Assembly (NCBI GenBank): GCA_902477765.1
Contig: CABSIM010000021.1
Location: 1-45,724 of the forward strand
Length of the DNA stretch: 45,724 bases
Direction of reading: 5' to 3'
Source of the DNA: an uncultured Clostridiaceae bacterium
Lineage (GTDB): Bacteria; Bacillota; Clostridia; Lachnospirales; Lachnospiraceae
Shown here: positions 1-7,104 of the stretch, in pieces
Numbering within the stretch: position 1 is the first letter of the stretch
Layout: each line of letters opens with the position of its first letter
The notes under the pieces: generated by a model
The model's database searches: none
Seen by the model: the letters and a program-made list of their open reading frames with translations, nothing else
Told to the model about the DNA's origin: nothing
Translations under genes and position numbers: made by a program

Positions 1-1
1 G

Positions 2-115
2 GAAAAACATAAGAAAATACGAGAAGATTTGAGAAGATACCTTGAAAAGAAAGGAAAACTCAAAAGTCGGAAAACCCTGAAATATCAAGCGTTTGAGAAG
101 AAATACAAGACTTAA
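2..115 (+). CDS. C-terminal fragment of an unidentified protein
   Basis: An open frame enters from the left edge and runs 37 codons to a TAA at 113-115. The tail is very rich in Lys, Arg and Glu (it ends FEKKYKT), as in a basic helical C-terminus. No domain can be recognised from this piece. It stops 16 bases before the start of the phosphatase gene, so the two may be co-transcribed. The frame could also be chance; only the tight spacing and lack of stops support it. Confidence 0.35.
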   Translation, partial: EKHKKIREDLRRYLEKKGKLKSRKTLKYQAFEKKYKT

Positions 116-131
116 ATGGAGATATAAAAAG

Positions 132-593
132 ATGATTAGAGTATTATTTATTTGCCACGGCAACATCTGCCGTTCTCCCATGGCAGAATTTGTTATGAAA
201 GATCTGGTGAAAAAGCAGGGACGGGAGAATGACTTTTATATTGCCTCGGCGGCCACCAGCACAGAGGAGATCGGGAATCCTGTGCACCGGGGGACCAGGG
301 AGAAATTAAGGGAATATGGGATTTCCACCGCGGGGAAATATGCGGTGCGCCTTCAGAAGGCAGATTATGAAAACTATGACTGGCTGATCGGCATGGATCA
401 GTGGAATATCCGCAATATGCTGCGTATCCTCGGGAAAGATCCGGAGAATAAGGTACGTCTCCTTCTGGATTTTACAGACAGGAAGGGGGAGGAAATCGCG
501 GATCCCTGGTATACGGGGAACTTTGATGACACATACCGGGATGTGCTGGAGGGATGCCTGGGGATACTGGACAGGCTTTCCACCAGAAGCTGA
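132..593 (+). CDS. Low-molecular-weight protein-tyrosine-phosphatase
   Basis: A cytoplasmic phosphatase of the LMW-PTP/arsenate-reductase fold, about 153 aa, the family's usual length. The N-terminal P-loop C-H-G-N-I-C-R-S gives the nucleophilic Cys8 and phosphate-binding Arg14 of the CX5R motif. The general-acid loop is visible near the C-terminus as ADPWY, matching the usual DPYY-type loop. The ATG at 132 is chosen because GGAGA lies 9 bases upstream and the P-loop then sits at the normal distance from the N-terminus; an upstream in-frame start at 93 would add a basic extension unlike the family. The physiological substrate cannot be told; such enzymes can act on tyrosine kinases of polysaccharide export, but no such genes are nearby. 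Confidence 0.9.
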   Translation: MIRVLFICHGNICRSPMAEFVMKDLVKKQGRENDFYIASAATSTEEIGNPVHRGTREKLREYGISTAGKYAVRLQKADYENYDWLIGMDQWNIRNMLRILGKDPENKVRLLLDFTDRKGEEIADPWYTGNFDDTYRDVLEGCLGILDRLSTRS

Positions 594-659
594 ATCTCAT
601 ATTTATAATGGGTGAAAGACTTTAATCTGAGGAAAAGAGGGAATTATACAAAATAGGTA

Positions 660-688
660 TTGCAGAGCATCTGGAATTGAAGTATATT
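660..688 (+). promoter_or_regulatory. Sigma-A promoter of the lyase gene
   Basis: TTGCAG (660-665), a 17-base spacer and TATATT (683-688). Transcription would begin near 695, inside the operator-like motif that follows, and lead into the lyase at 746. Confidence 0.55.
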
Positions 689-690
689 TG

Positions 691-711
691 CATTAAATGA
701 AAATGATTTTT
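691..711 (+). promoter_or_regulatory. Operator-like motif, copy 1 (lyase promoter)
   Basis: The 21-bp segment starting CATTAAATGAAAATG lies 3 bases downstream of the -10 box. It recurs in inverted orientation at 2802-2822 with one mismatch, just downstream of the CoA-transferase promoter. An 11-bp direct repeat TAAATGAAAAT occurs at 694-704 and 714-724, 20 bases apart, placing the copies on the same DNA face. The likely binder is the IclR-family protein encoded between the two sites (inference). Confidence 0.55.
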
Positions 712-745
712 GCTAAATGAAAATAACAAAGAGGGTTTATATATC

Positions 746-1688
746 ATGAGTTCAGTTATACTTTGTGAAGTTGGACCTAGAGATGGTCTGCAGAATGAAC
801 CGGTTCTTCTATCTGCCGAACATAAAGCTGAATTAATTGATGCCATGACAGAGGCAGGGGTGCCAGTGATTGAGGTGGGATCCTTTGTCAGTCCCCGTGC
901 AGTAAAGCAGATGGCAGACACGGACGAAGTATTCCGGCTTATCCATAAAAAAAGGATGTGGAATACCGGGCATTAATAGCCAATAAAAAGGGAGTGGAGC
1001 GGGCAGCTGCATGTGGATGTGAAAAAGTAAAATTGAATGTATCTGCCAGCCGGGCGCATAATCTGGCCAATCTGAACTGTACACCGGAAGAAAGTGTTTC
1101 TAGATTTTCAGATATCGTGCAATATGCGGAAAGCTGTGGAATCAGAGCATCGGGATCTGTTTCCATGGCATTTGGCTCACCCTGGGAAAAGGAAATTCCT
1201 TATGACGATGTAAAAAAATCATTGATGCATATTTGAATGTTGGAATCAGAGAAATTTCCTTATCAGACGCTTCCGGAATGGCGAATCCGGATCAGGTGGA
1301 GAGAATTTGTGGAAAAGTACAGAAAGACTTTCCTGGTGTAGTCTGGTGGCTGCATTTTCACAATACAAGAGGTCTGGGAATTGCAAATATTCTGGCTGGA
1401 ATGAGAGTAGGAATGAACAGGTTTGATACTGCTTTCATCGGTGCAGGCGGCTGCCCATTTGTACCGGGGGCAGCAGGGAATGTATCAACGGAAGACGTAG
1501 TTCATATGTTTGATGAAATGGGGGTTTTTACGGGGATTTCGTTGGATGGAGTTATGGCAATCGGGAAAAAAGCAGCAAATTATCTTGGACACGCACCTGC
1601 CAGCTATGTGATGAAAGCCGGAAAGTGCAGTGATCTGATAAAAACGCTGCCTAAAGGCCAGGGAGTGAATCATACGATTCAGAAATAA
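746..1688 (+). pseudogene. HMG-CoA lyase-like protein, two frameshifts
   Basis: Homologue of hydroxymethylglutaryl-CoA lyase (HMGL-like TIM barrel), which cleaves 3-hydroxy-3-methylglutaryl-CoA or related acyl-CoAs to acetyl-CoA plus a keto acid. Family hallmarks survive in three successive frames: GPRDGLQNE with the catalytic Arg, the metal-binding HFHNTRG, and the GAGGCPFVPGAAGN active-site Cys signature. The frame is lost at 947-953 and again at 1212-1218; both are A7 runs, and restoring one A at each gives a continuous ~314-aa protein of normal length (...KKDVEYRALI... and ...VKKIIDAYLN...). The start at 746 follows AGAGGG. Either a genuine pseudogene, two homopolymer sequencing errors, or a gene needing transcript slippage; the intact motifs argue against long decay. 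Confidence 0.8.
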
Positions 1689-1701
1689 TGTCAGAAATAA
1701 C

Positions 1702-1748
1702 AAAAGATACGGGAGAGCATGTTAAAATGCATCTTCCGTATCTTTTTT
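1702..1748. terminator. Bidirectional terminator between lyase and iclR genes
   Basis: Inverted repeat AAAAGATACGG / CCGTATCTTTTTT with inner GCAT/ATGC pairs, T-rich on both strands. It sits between the convergent lyase and regulator genes and can serve both. Confidence 0.8.
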
Positions 1749-1801
1749 GATGTCATCATGATTAATATCGTATAGCAGAAGGAAAACAAAATACATCTGT
1801 A

Positions 1802-2542
1802 TCAGTCGGTATGTGACAGATACCCCATTTCGATGGAAACCGCAGAGGCGGTTTTTTTTAGTTCAGAAATAAGCTGGTTGATAAAATATTGATCAAAACG
1901 AACTTCTGGTCCGCTGATAAATAAAGCGGCAGCTACATGACCTGCAGCATTAAAAACAGGGGTGGAAATGGAGACAATACCCTGCTGGCGTTCACCATGG
2001 CTGACTGCATAGCCATATTCGCGTATTTTCGAAAGCTCTTGTAGCGTGGTGGCAGGATCGTCATTTAATATCTTCTGGGCTTCATCTTCCGGAAGATAGG
2101 CAAGGAGAAGGCGTCCGGAAGCACCTCGTGTTAAAGGCTGATTCTGTCCAACAGAAACTACGATGCGCAAAGGCTGGGTACATTCAATACGTTCCACGCA
2201 GACTCTGCGGTTGTTTTTCAAAATGTAAATGCCTACACTTTCGTTATAGCGTTTATGCAGCAATTCCAGATGAGGACGTACAACCTGACAGATGTCCAGA
2301 TTGGCAAAAGCAATATTGCTGAGCTGAGCCAGACGGAATCCAAGATAGTATCGCATATTTTCCGGATCCCTGTATATATAATGCCGTCCCTCCAAAGTAT
2401 TCAGCAAACGAAGGGCAGTGCTGGGTGATAAATTGATTTCATTTGAAATTTCTGTTAATGAAAAGCTGTTTTTTTCTTCTGTAAAGCAGTCCAAAATGGC
2501 AAGTGCACGTTCGACTGCACGGACACTGTTGTCCTGAGACAT
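1802..2542 (-). CDS. IclR family transcriptional regulator
   Basis: A 246-aa one-component regulator. The N-terminal winged helix-turn-helix (about residues 8-70, including LTEISNEINLSPSTALRLL) is followed by an IclR effector-binding domain (GAF-like) with the typical GASGRLLLAYLPEDEA stretch. Members usually repress or activate adjacent catabolic genes in response to a small aromatic or organic acid. It lies between the convergent lyase gene and the divergent CoA-transferase operon, so it is the obvious local regulator of both. Its own promoter is a perfect consensus (2574-2602), and a GGGGGAA ribosome binding site precedes the ATG. The inducer is not deducible from sequence. Confidence 0.9.
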   Translation of the reverse strand: MSQDNSVRAVERALAILDCFTEEKNSFSLTEISNEINLSPSTALRLLNTLEGRHYIYRDPENMRYYLGFRLAQLSNIAFANLDICQVVRPHLELLHKRYNESVGIYILKNNRRVCVERIECTQPLRIVVSVGQNQPLTRGASGRLLLAYLPEDEAQKILNDDPATTLQELSKIREYGYAVSHGERQQGIVSISTPVFNAAGHVAAALFISGPEVRFDQYFINQLISELKKTASAVSIEMGYLSHTD

Positions 2543-2573
2543 ATGTTAATTCCCCCAACCAGACTTTTCCAAT

Positions 2574-2602
2574 ATTATATCAGAGGTAAAAATTCATGTC
2601 AA
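2574..2602 (-). promoter_or_regulatory. Consensus promoter of the IclR gene
   Basis: On the minus strand TTGACA (2602-2597), a 17-base spacer and TATAAT (2579-2574): both hexamers match sigma-A consensus exactly. Transcription should start near 2567, about 25 bases before the ATG. Confidence 0.75.
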
Positions 2603-2632
2603 CGAACGGGAATGAGACATTCATAGCTTATA

Positions 2633-2653
2633 ATATGAAAGTTAATTTCATAT
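2633..2653. promoter_or_regulatory. Perfect inverted repeat in the iclR/CoA-transferase intergenic region
   Basis: ATATGAAA-GTTAA-TTTCATAT: an 8-bp perfect dyad with 5-base centre. It lies about 30 bases upstream of the iclR -35 box and 110 bases upstream of the CoA-transferase -35. Size and symmetry suit a dimeric wHTH regulator, so it may be an IclR autoregulatory site or an activator site. Confidence 0.45.
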
Positions 2654-2762
2654 CATAAAAAGCAAGAGAAAAGAGGTGTTGAAATAGAATGAAAATCAAT
2701 GAAAATATTTGGACAAAAGACAAAATATACAAAAAACGTCAGAATAAATGGTTATTATGTCA

Positions 2763-2791
2763 TTGACATGAAGAAATAATATCCATATAAT
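2763..2791 (+). promoter_or_regulatory. Consensus promoter of the CoA-transferase operon
   Basis: TTGACA (2763-2768), 17-base spacer, TATAAT (2786-2791), an exact sigma-A consensus. So strong a core promoter implies repression when the substrate is absent, consistent with the operator-like motif covering the start site. Confidence 0.8.
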
Positions 2792-2801
2792 TTCATTATA
2801 C

Positions 2802-2822
2802 AAAAATCATTTTCATTAAATG
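2802..2822 (-). promoter_or_regulatory. Operator-like motif, copy 2 (CoA-transferase promoter)
   Basis: The reverse complement of this 21-bp segment starts CATTTAATGAAAATG and differs from the motif at 691-711 at one base. It lies 11 bases downstream of the -10 box, over or just past the expected start site, a position typical of repressor sites. Confidence 0.55.
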
Positions 2823-2839
2823 GAAAAGGAGGTAAGAGA

Positions 2840-4030
2840 ATGGCTCAGGCCTTAAACGGAATTCGTGTTTTGGATTGTGCCAATGTGATTGCCGGACCTT
2901 ATTGCGCCAGCATTTTATCTGAGTTCGGGGCAGAGGTAATTAAGATTGAAATGCCAGGAAAAGGGGATAATTTCAGATCCATGGGGCCTCTAAAAGATGG
3001 AAAAAGCACCAGATGGCCATCCATGGGAAGGAATAAAAAATGTATTACACTGGATTTTCATTATGAGGAAGGAAGAAAAATTTTTCTGGAACTGGTGAAA
3101 AAATCTGATGTGATTATTGAAAATTTCAGAACAGGAACGTTTGAAAAGTGGGGATTGGATCTGAAGACGTTGCGGAAAGCCAATCCACGGATTATTGTGA
3201 CACATGTAACCGGCTATGGTCAGACCGGACCCAATAAAGAAATGTCAGGATTTGGAGGGCCTTTAACGGGATTTGCCGGTGTCATCTATACCACTGGATT
3301 CCCGGACCGTCCTCCGGTAAGTCCGAGCTTTTCATTGGCGGATTATGTGGCTGGCCTCAATGCGGCGATTGGAACATTGCTGGCATTATATTACCGGGAT
3401 ACAGCAGAAGAAGGAACGGCTCAGGAAGTAGATGTAAGCTTGTATGAAGGGTTATTCAGAATGCAGGATGCATTGATTGCTGATTACGATATCAACGGAG
3501 TGGTAAGGGATAGAGCGGAAAGGCAGAGAGGTGCATCGGTACCGGGAGGAAAATTCCTGACAAAAGATAAAAAATGGGTATTCCTGGCATCCTCCACGGA
3601 TAATTCATTCAAGTATCTTGCAGAAGCAATGGAAAAACCGGAGCTCTTTGAAAAATATCCGACCATGAAAGACCGGTTCGAAGCAGCAGACACAATTATG
3701 GAAATAACGAAAAACTGGTTTTCCGGTATCAGCTATGAAGAAGCCATGGAAAGGTGCAGACAAAATAAAGTTGCGTTGAGTCCCATATACAGTATTGCAG
3801 ACATCTGGAAGGATCCCCAGTATAAAGCAAGACACAACCTGGTAGAATTTGACAGCCCGGATTTCGGAAAGGTTCATATTGCGCCAGTCTGTCCTGTGCT
3901 GACGGAAACACCGGGCGAGATCAAGTGGATTGGCCCGCCAATTGGCTCCTATAATCATGAAATTTATGAGGGGCTGTTGGGGATGAAGACTGAGACAGTG
4001 GACAAACTGAAAAAGAAAGGTGTTATTTAA
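2840..4030 (+). CDS. CaiB/BaiF family (class III) CoA-transferase
   Basis: A 396-aa cytoplasmic enzyme that moves CoA between carboxylic acids through an aspartyl-CoA intermediate. The N-terminal MAQALNGIRVLDCANVIAGP and the SMGRNKK and IIENFRTGT blocks are family hallmarks; the catalytic Asp is Asp168 in SFSLADYVAG. Length is typical. Start at ATG 2840 with GGAGG about 8 bases upstream. First gene of an operon with a CitMHS transporter (29 bases later) and a hydrolase, so it most likely activates the imported carboxylate to its CoA thioester, feeding the lyase encoded at 746-1688. The exact donor and acceptor cannot be read from the sequence; glutarate-, HMG- or itaconate-type acids are possible. 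Confidence 0.9.
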   Translation: MAQALNGIRVLDCANVIAGPYCASILSEFGAEVIKIEMPGKGDNFRSMGPLKDGKSTRWPSMGRNKKCITLDFHYEEGRKIFLELVKKSDVIIENFRTGTFEKWGLDLKTLRKANPRIIVTHVTGYGQTGPNKEMSGFGGPLTGFAGVIYTTGFPDRPPVSPSFSLADYVAGLNAAIGTLLALYYRDTAEEGTAQEVDVSLYEGLFRMQDALIADYDINGVVRDRAERQRGASVPGGKFLTKDKKWVFLASSTDNSFKYLAEAMEKPELFEKYPTMKDRFEAADTIMEITKNWFSGISYEEAMERCRQNKVALSPIYSIADIWKDPQYKARHNLVEFDSPDFGKVHIAPVCPVLTETPGEIKWIGPPIGSYNHEIYEGLLGMKTETVDKLKKKGVI

Positions 4031-4059
4031 GGGGCATTGTACATAAAGGAGGGGAAAAT

Positions 4060-5379
4060 ATGAGTTTTTTAGGGCTTTTGGGGATTGCAATGGTGGTTGT
4101 GCTTTTGATCCTTCTTCTTAGGGGAAGAATGACCCCGGCAATTCCGTTTGCAGTGATACCGCTGATTTTTGGAATTGTTGCCAGCTTCGAGGGAAAATTC
4201 GGAATCATGGATATTCCGGGATTCGCGGCTTCTGGAGTATCACAGGTGGCAACGGTGGCAATTTTGTTTATTGGTACCATCCTGTTTTTTAATATCATGG
4301 GTGATGCGGGTATGTTTGACCCTATGGTAAACCGCTTGGTCCGGTTTGCGGACAAAGGGGTCACCAGTATTTTTCTGGCCACGGCAGCCATTGCCAAGGT
4401 AACACATCTGGATGGTGCCGGAACCAGCACATATCTGCTGACTATCCCGGTTATGCTCCCTCTCTACGAAAAATTCAAGATACGGAAACTGGATCTTCTG
4501 CTGACAACGGCGCTTATGGCCGGAGCAATGAATTTGGTCCCCTGGGGTGGACCTTTTGTCCGGGTGGCTGCAGTCCTGGAAGTGGATCCGAGTGTGTGCT
4601 GGTACCAGATGCTTCCCGCACAGATATTCGGAGTGATTTTGGCATATGTCATTGCATTTTTGCTTTCCAGAAGAGCAATCCGTTATGGAGCCGGCAAAGA
4701 CCTGGAAAGTACAGTTACGGCACAAAGTGCCATTGACAGTACAGGCGATCATTCAGTGAAAAGACCAAAACTGGCAGTGGTTAACTGGATCATAACAGCG
4801 GTGGTTCTCATTTTACTGTTTATGGGTGATATTCCTTCATATCTGCTGTTTCTTGTAGGAACCACAGTTGCCTTGGGAGTCAACTACCGAACCGTTAAGG
4901 AGCAGAATGAGCGGATAAAGGCACATGCGTCTCAGGCTATTGCCATGGTTATTGTGGTGATTTCATCGGGAATTTTTCTTGGTATTTTCACAGAGACGGG
5001 AATGGTGGACGAAATGGTTAAACTTCTGATTGGTATTATTCCTTCTTTCATGGCGCCGGTTCTTCATATTATTATTGGACTGTTTGCAGCGCCGCTCGGA
5101 ATGTTTATAGGAGCTGATCCATATGCATATGGAATGCTTCCGGTGATCCTTGGAGTTACCAACAGCATCGGTATTGATCCTCAGTCTGTTGCTATTGCAG
5201 TTGTCATGGGAGAATGTGCCGGCTGGACAATAAGTCCTGCAGTCTCCACTGTGTATCTGGGAATTGCGCTGATTGATTGCGAGTTAAAGGACTGGCTGCG
5301 TTATGCAGTGCCTATTGTTTGGGCCTTTACGGTTGCCCTGTTGATATTTGCAGTTCTTACCGGATGCGTAGCCGTCTGA
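4060..5379 (+). CDS. CitMHS family carboxylate transporter
   Basis: A 439-aa integral membrane protein with roughly 11-12 hydrophobic segments. The motif AKVTHLDGAGTSTYLLTIP matches the conserved HLDGSGATT-type loop of the CitMHS family, secondary carriers known for proton symport of metal-citrate complexes. A second re-entrant-like motif, NLVPWGGP, follows. A central cytoplasmic loop lies at about residues 205-235. It is preceded by AAAGGAGGGG. Its place between a CoA-transferase and a hydrolase points to uptake of a di- or tricarboxylate that is then CoA-activated, not necessarily citrate, because no citrate lyase is nearby. Confidence 0.87.
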   Translation: MSFLGLLGIAMVVVLLILLLRGRMTPAIPFAVIPLIFGIVASFEGKFGIMDIPGFAASGVSQVATVAILFIGTILFFNIMGDAGMFDPMVNRLVRFADKGVTSIFLATAAIAKVTHLDGAGTSTYLLTIPVMLPLYEKFKIRKLDLLLTTALMAGAMNLVPWGGPFVRVAAVLEVDPSVCWYQMLPAQIFGVILAYVIAFLLSRRAIRYGAGKDLESTVTAQSAIDSTGDHSVKRPKLAVVNWIITAVVLILLFMGDIPSYLLFLVGTTVALGVNYRTVKEQNERIKAHASQAIAMVIVVISSGIFLGIFTETGMVDEMVKLLIGIIPSFMAPVLHIIIGLFAAPLGMFIGADPYAYGMLPVILGVTNSIGIDPQSVAIAVVMGECAGWTISPAVSTVYLGIALIDCELKDWLRYAVPIVWAFTVALLIFAVLTGCVAV

Positions 5380-5395
5380 AACGGAGGAAAGAACA

Positions 5396-6106
5396 GTGAA
5401 AGAAGAAAAACCGACAGTTGTTTTTATCCCTGGCACATTACTAAGTCCGGCTATATTCCGCAGACTTCGGATTCCGCTGGGATTTGAACCTTTTTTTAGC
5501 AGATGGATGGTGGAGCCGGGATCCCATGATGTAAGAAAAGTGGGAAGAAGAATAGCGGAAATGATTGAACAGGAAAATATGGGGCCGGTGATTCTGGCCG
5601 GACATTCTTCCGGAGGTTCCATAGCAATGCTGGCATATCTGGCATGTCAGGATAAAGCACGGATTAAAGGCATGATATTATCCAATACAGGACCCAATAA
5701 TCATGGGCACAGCAACCAGAAAACCAGGCAGGAACTGATTGAATCCTGGAACAGAAAAGAACTTGATCTTTTTATCAGAAAATGCTTTGTAAAGCCATTG
5801 GAAGAGGACCTGTATGAAGAACTGATGGAATACGGTGGAAAAGTATCTGCAGAAGTGCGGGTTGAACCCCTTATGTCACAGAGGGAAATTGATCTGACAG
5901 ACCGGCTGAAGGAAATTAAGTGTCCCGTGATAATTGCACATGGAAAGCTGGATACTATCAGAACTTTGCAGCATGCGGAACAGTTGAAGAGGGAAATCCC
6001 GGATGCTGCGGTGGTCCTGCTGGATGCGGGACATACACCCATGTATGAGGCATCTGAAGACTATCAGAAAGTACTGGATGAAATGTGCTGCAGAGCACTG
6101 GAATAA
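5396..6106 (+). CDS. Alpha/beta hydrolase
   Basis: A 236-aa single-domain alpha/beta hydrolase. The nucleophile elbow is GHSSGG (Ser71), the acid is the Asp in AHGKLDTIR near residue 186, and the His is in DAGHTPMYE near residue 213, giving a complete triad. PGTLLSP near the N-terminus forms the oxyanion-hole region. The start is GTG at 5396, with GGAGGAAA 6 bases upstream; it begins 16 bases after the transporter stop. As the last gene of the operon it may hydrolyse an ester, lactone or CoA thioester of the imported substrate; the specific reaction is unknown. Confidence 0.85.
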   Translation: MKEEKPTVVFIPGTLLSPAIFRRLRIPLGFEPFFSRWMVEPGSHDVRKVGRRIAEMIEQENMGPVILAGHSSGGSIAMLAYLACQDKARIKGMILSNTGPNNHGHSNQKTRQELIESWNRKELDLFIRKCFVKPLEEDLYEELMEYGGKVSAEVRVEPLMSQREIDLTDRLKEIKCPVIIAHGKLDTIRTLQHAEQLKREIPDAAVVLLDAGHTPMYEASEDYQKVLDEMCCRALE

Positions 6107-6237
6107 AAACAGGATTGAAAAATCCCCGGATCCGGGTACAATAAAAGGAACCGGGGATTTTCCGCGCAGTCCGTACCGTGTGTCCGGACCGGAAATCGTG
6201 CGGGATACCGGAACACATGGAAAGAAAGGATTGCTTT

Positions 6238-6993
6238 ATGATTTTATACTTCACGGCCACAGGAAACAGTGCATTTACCGCAGAACGGATCGGAGCCGTC
6301 ACAGGAGACGAAGTTACGGATCTTTTTCCGTATTTCAGGAAAGAAAAGCCGCCGGTTTTCTCTTCCGGGCGTCCATGGGTCATCGTGTCTCCCACCTATG
6401 CGTGGCAGCTCCCGAGGATGGTACGGGACCTGCTCCTTCGTGCGGAACTGAAAGGAAACCGGGAAATCTATTTTGTCCTGACCTGCGGGGACAGCATTGG
6501 AAATGCAGCTCCATATCTTAAGGAATTCTGCCGGAAGAAACAGATGATTTATAAAGGCTGTCAGGAAATTGTCATGCCGGAAAACTATCTGGCCATGTTT
6601 CCGGTACCGGGGAAAGAAGAGGCTGAGGCGATCATAAAGAAGGCAGTACCCGGAATAGAAAGAACAGCTGCTCTGATAAGGGACGGACAGAATCTTCCGG
6701 AAAAGAAAATACGGGCGCTGGATCACATTCTCAGCGGACCGGTGAATCGGCTGTTTTACCGGTTTCAGGTGTCGGCGAAAAAATTCAGTGCCGGAGAAGA
6801 CTGTATTTCCTGCGGACGGTGCGCCAGGGCGTGTCCTCTGGGGAATATCGAGATGAAAGAGGGACGTCCTGTCTGGGGACGGGAGTGCACCCACTGCATG
6901 GCATGCATCTGCATCTGCCCGGTGCAGACCATAGAATATGGAAAGAAGACAAAGGGAAAAAACAGATACCGCTGCCCTGAAACAGGAAACTGA
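6238..6993 (+). CDS. EFR1-type flavodoxin/4Fe-4S ferredoxin protein
   Basis: A 251-aa fusion. Residues 1-150 are flavodoxin-like, beginning MILYFTATGNS, the FMN phosphate-binding loop. The C-terminal part carries two four-cysteine clusters, CISCGRCARACP and CTHCMACICICP, for 2x[4Fe-4S]. This is the EFR1 ferredoxin arrangement common in gut Clostridia, and probably a cytoplasmic electron carrier. The ATG at 6238 is preferred because AGAAAGGA lies upstream and the flavodoxin strand starts at once; an in-frame ATG at 6178 would add 20 unrelated residues. It is followed by a bidirectional terminator and has no obvious redox partner nearby. Confidence 0.87.
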   Translation: MILYFTATGNSAFTAERIGAVTGDEVTDLFPYFRKEKPPVFSSGRPWVIVSPTYAWQLPRMVRDLLLRAELKGNREIYFVLTCGDSIGNAAPYLKEFCRKKQMIYKGCQEIVMPENYLAMFPVPGKEEAEAIIKKAVPGIERTAALIRDGQNLPEKKIRALDHILSGPVNRLFYRFQVSAKKFSAGEDCISCGRCARACPLGNIEMKEGRPVWGRECTHCMACICICPVQTIEYGKKTKGKNRYRCPETGN

Positions 6994-7012
6994 TGTATTC
7001 CCGGACCATGAA

Positions 7013-7066
7013 AAAGCCGGCCGCGCTCCGTTAAGGAGACAGCGGCCGGCTTTGCCGGTTTTTTCC
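7013..7066. terminator. Bidirectional terminator
   Basis: A 12-bp perfect stem AAAGCCGGCCGC / GCGGCCGGCTTT (7013-7024 and 7042-7053), with an inner CTCC/GGAG helix. A T-run follows on the plus strand (7059-7064), and the A-run at 7011-7015 supplies a T-run on the minus strand. It separates the convergent EFR1 and M20 peptidase genes. Confidence 0.85.
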
Positions 7067-7104
7067 TGTATTTTCCGGCTGCTGTACAGCAGGTCCGGAA
7101 GAAA

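Noticed and set aside
947..1218. Programmed -1 ribosomal frameshifting in the lyase gene
   Set aside because: The codon phase at both A7 tracts does not give an ideal X-XXY-YYZ heptamer in the zero frame, no clear downstream stimulator was seen, and two events in one gene would be very inefficient. A missing A or transcript slippage is simpler.
2689..2766. A 25-codon ATG frame (MKINENIWTKDKIY...) after AGAGGTG, between the iclR dyad and the CoA-transferase promoter
   Set aside because: It has no family features, lies upstream of the strong operon promoter and is in AT-rich DNA where such frames arise by chance. It would need a separate promoter.
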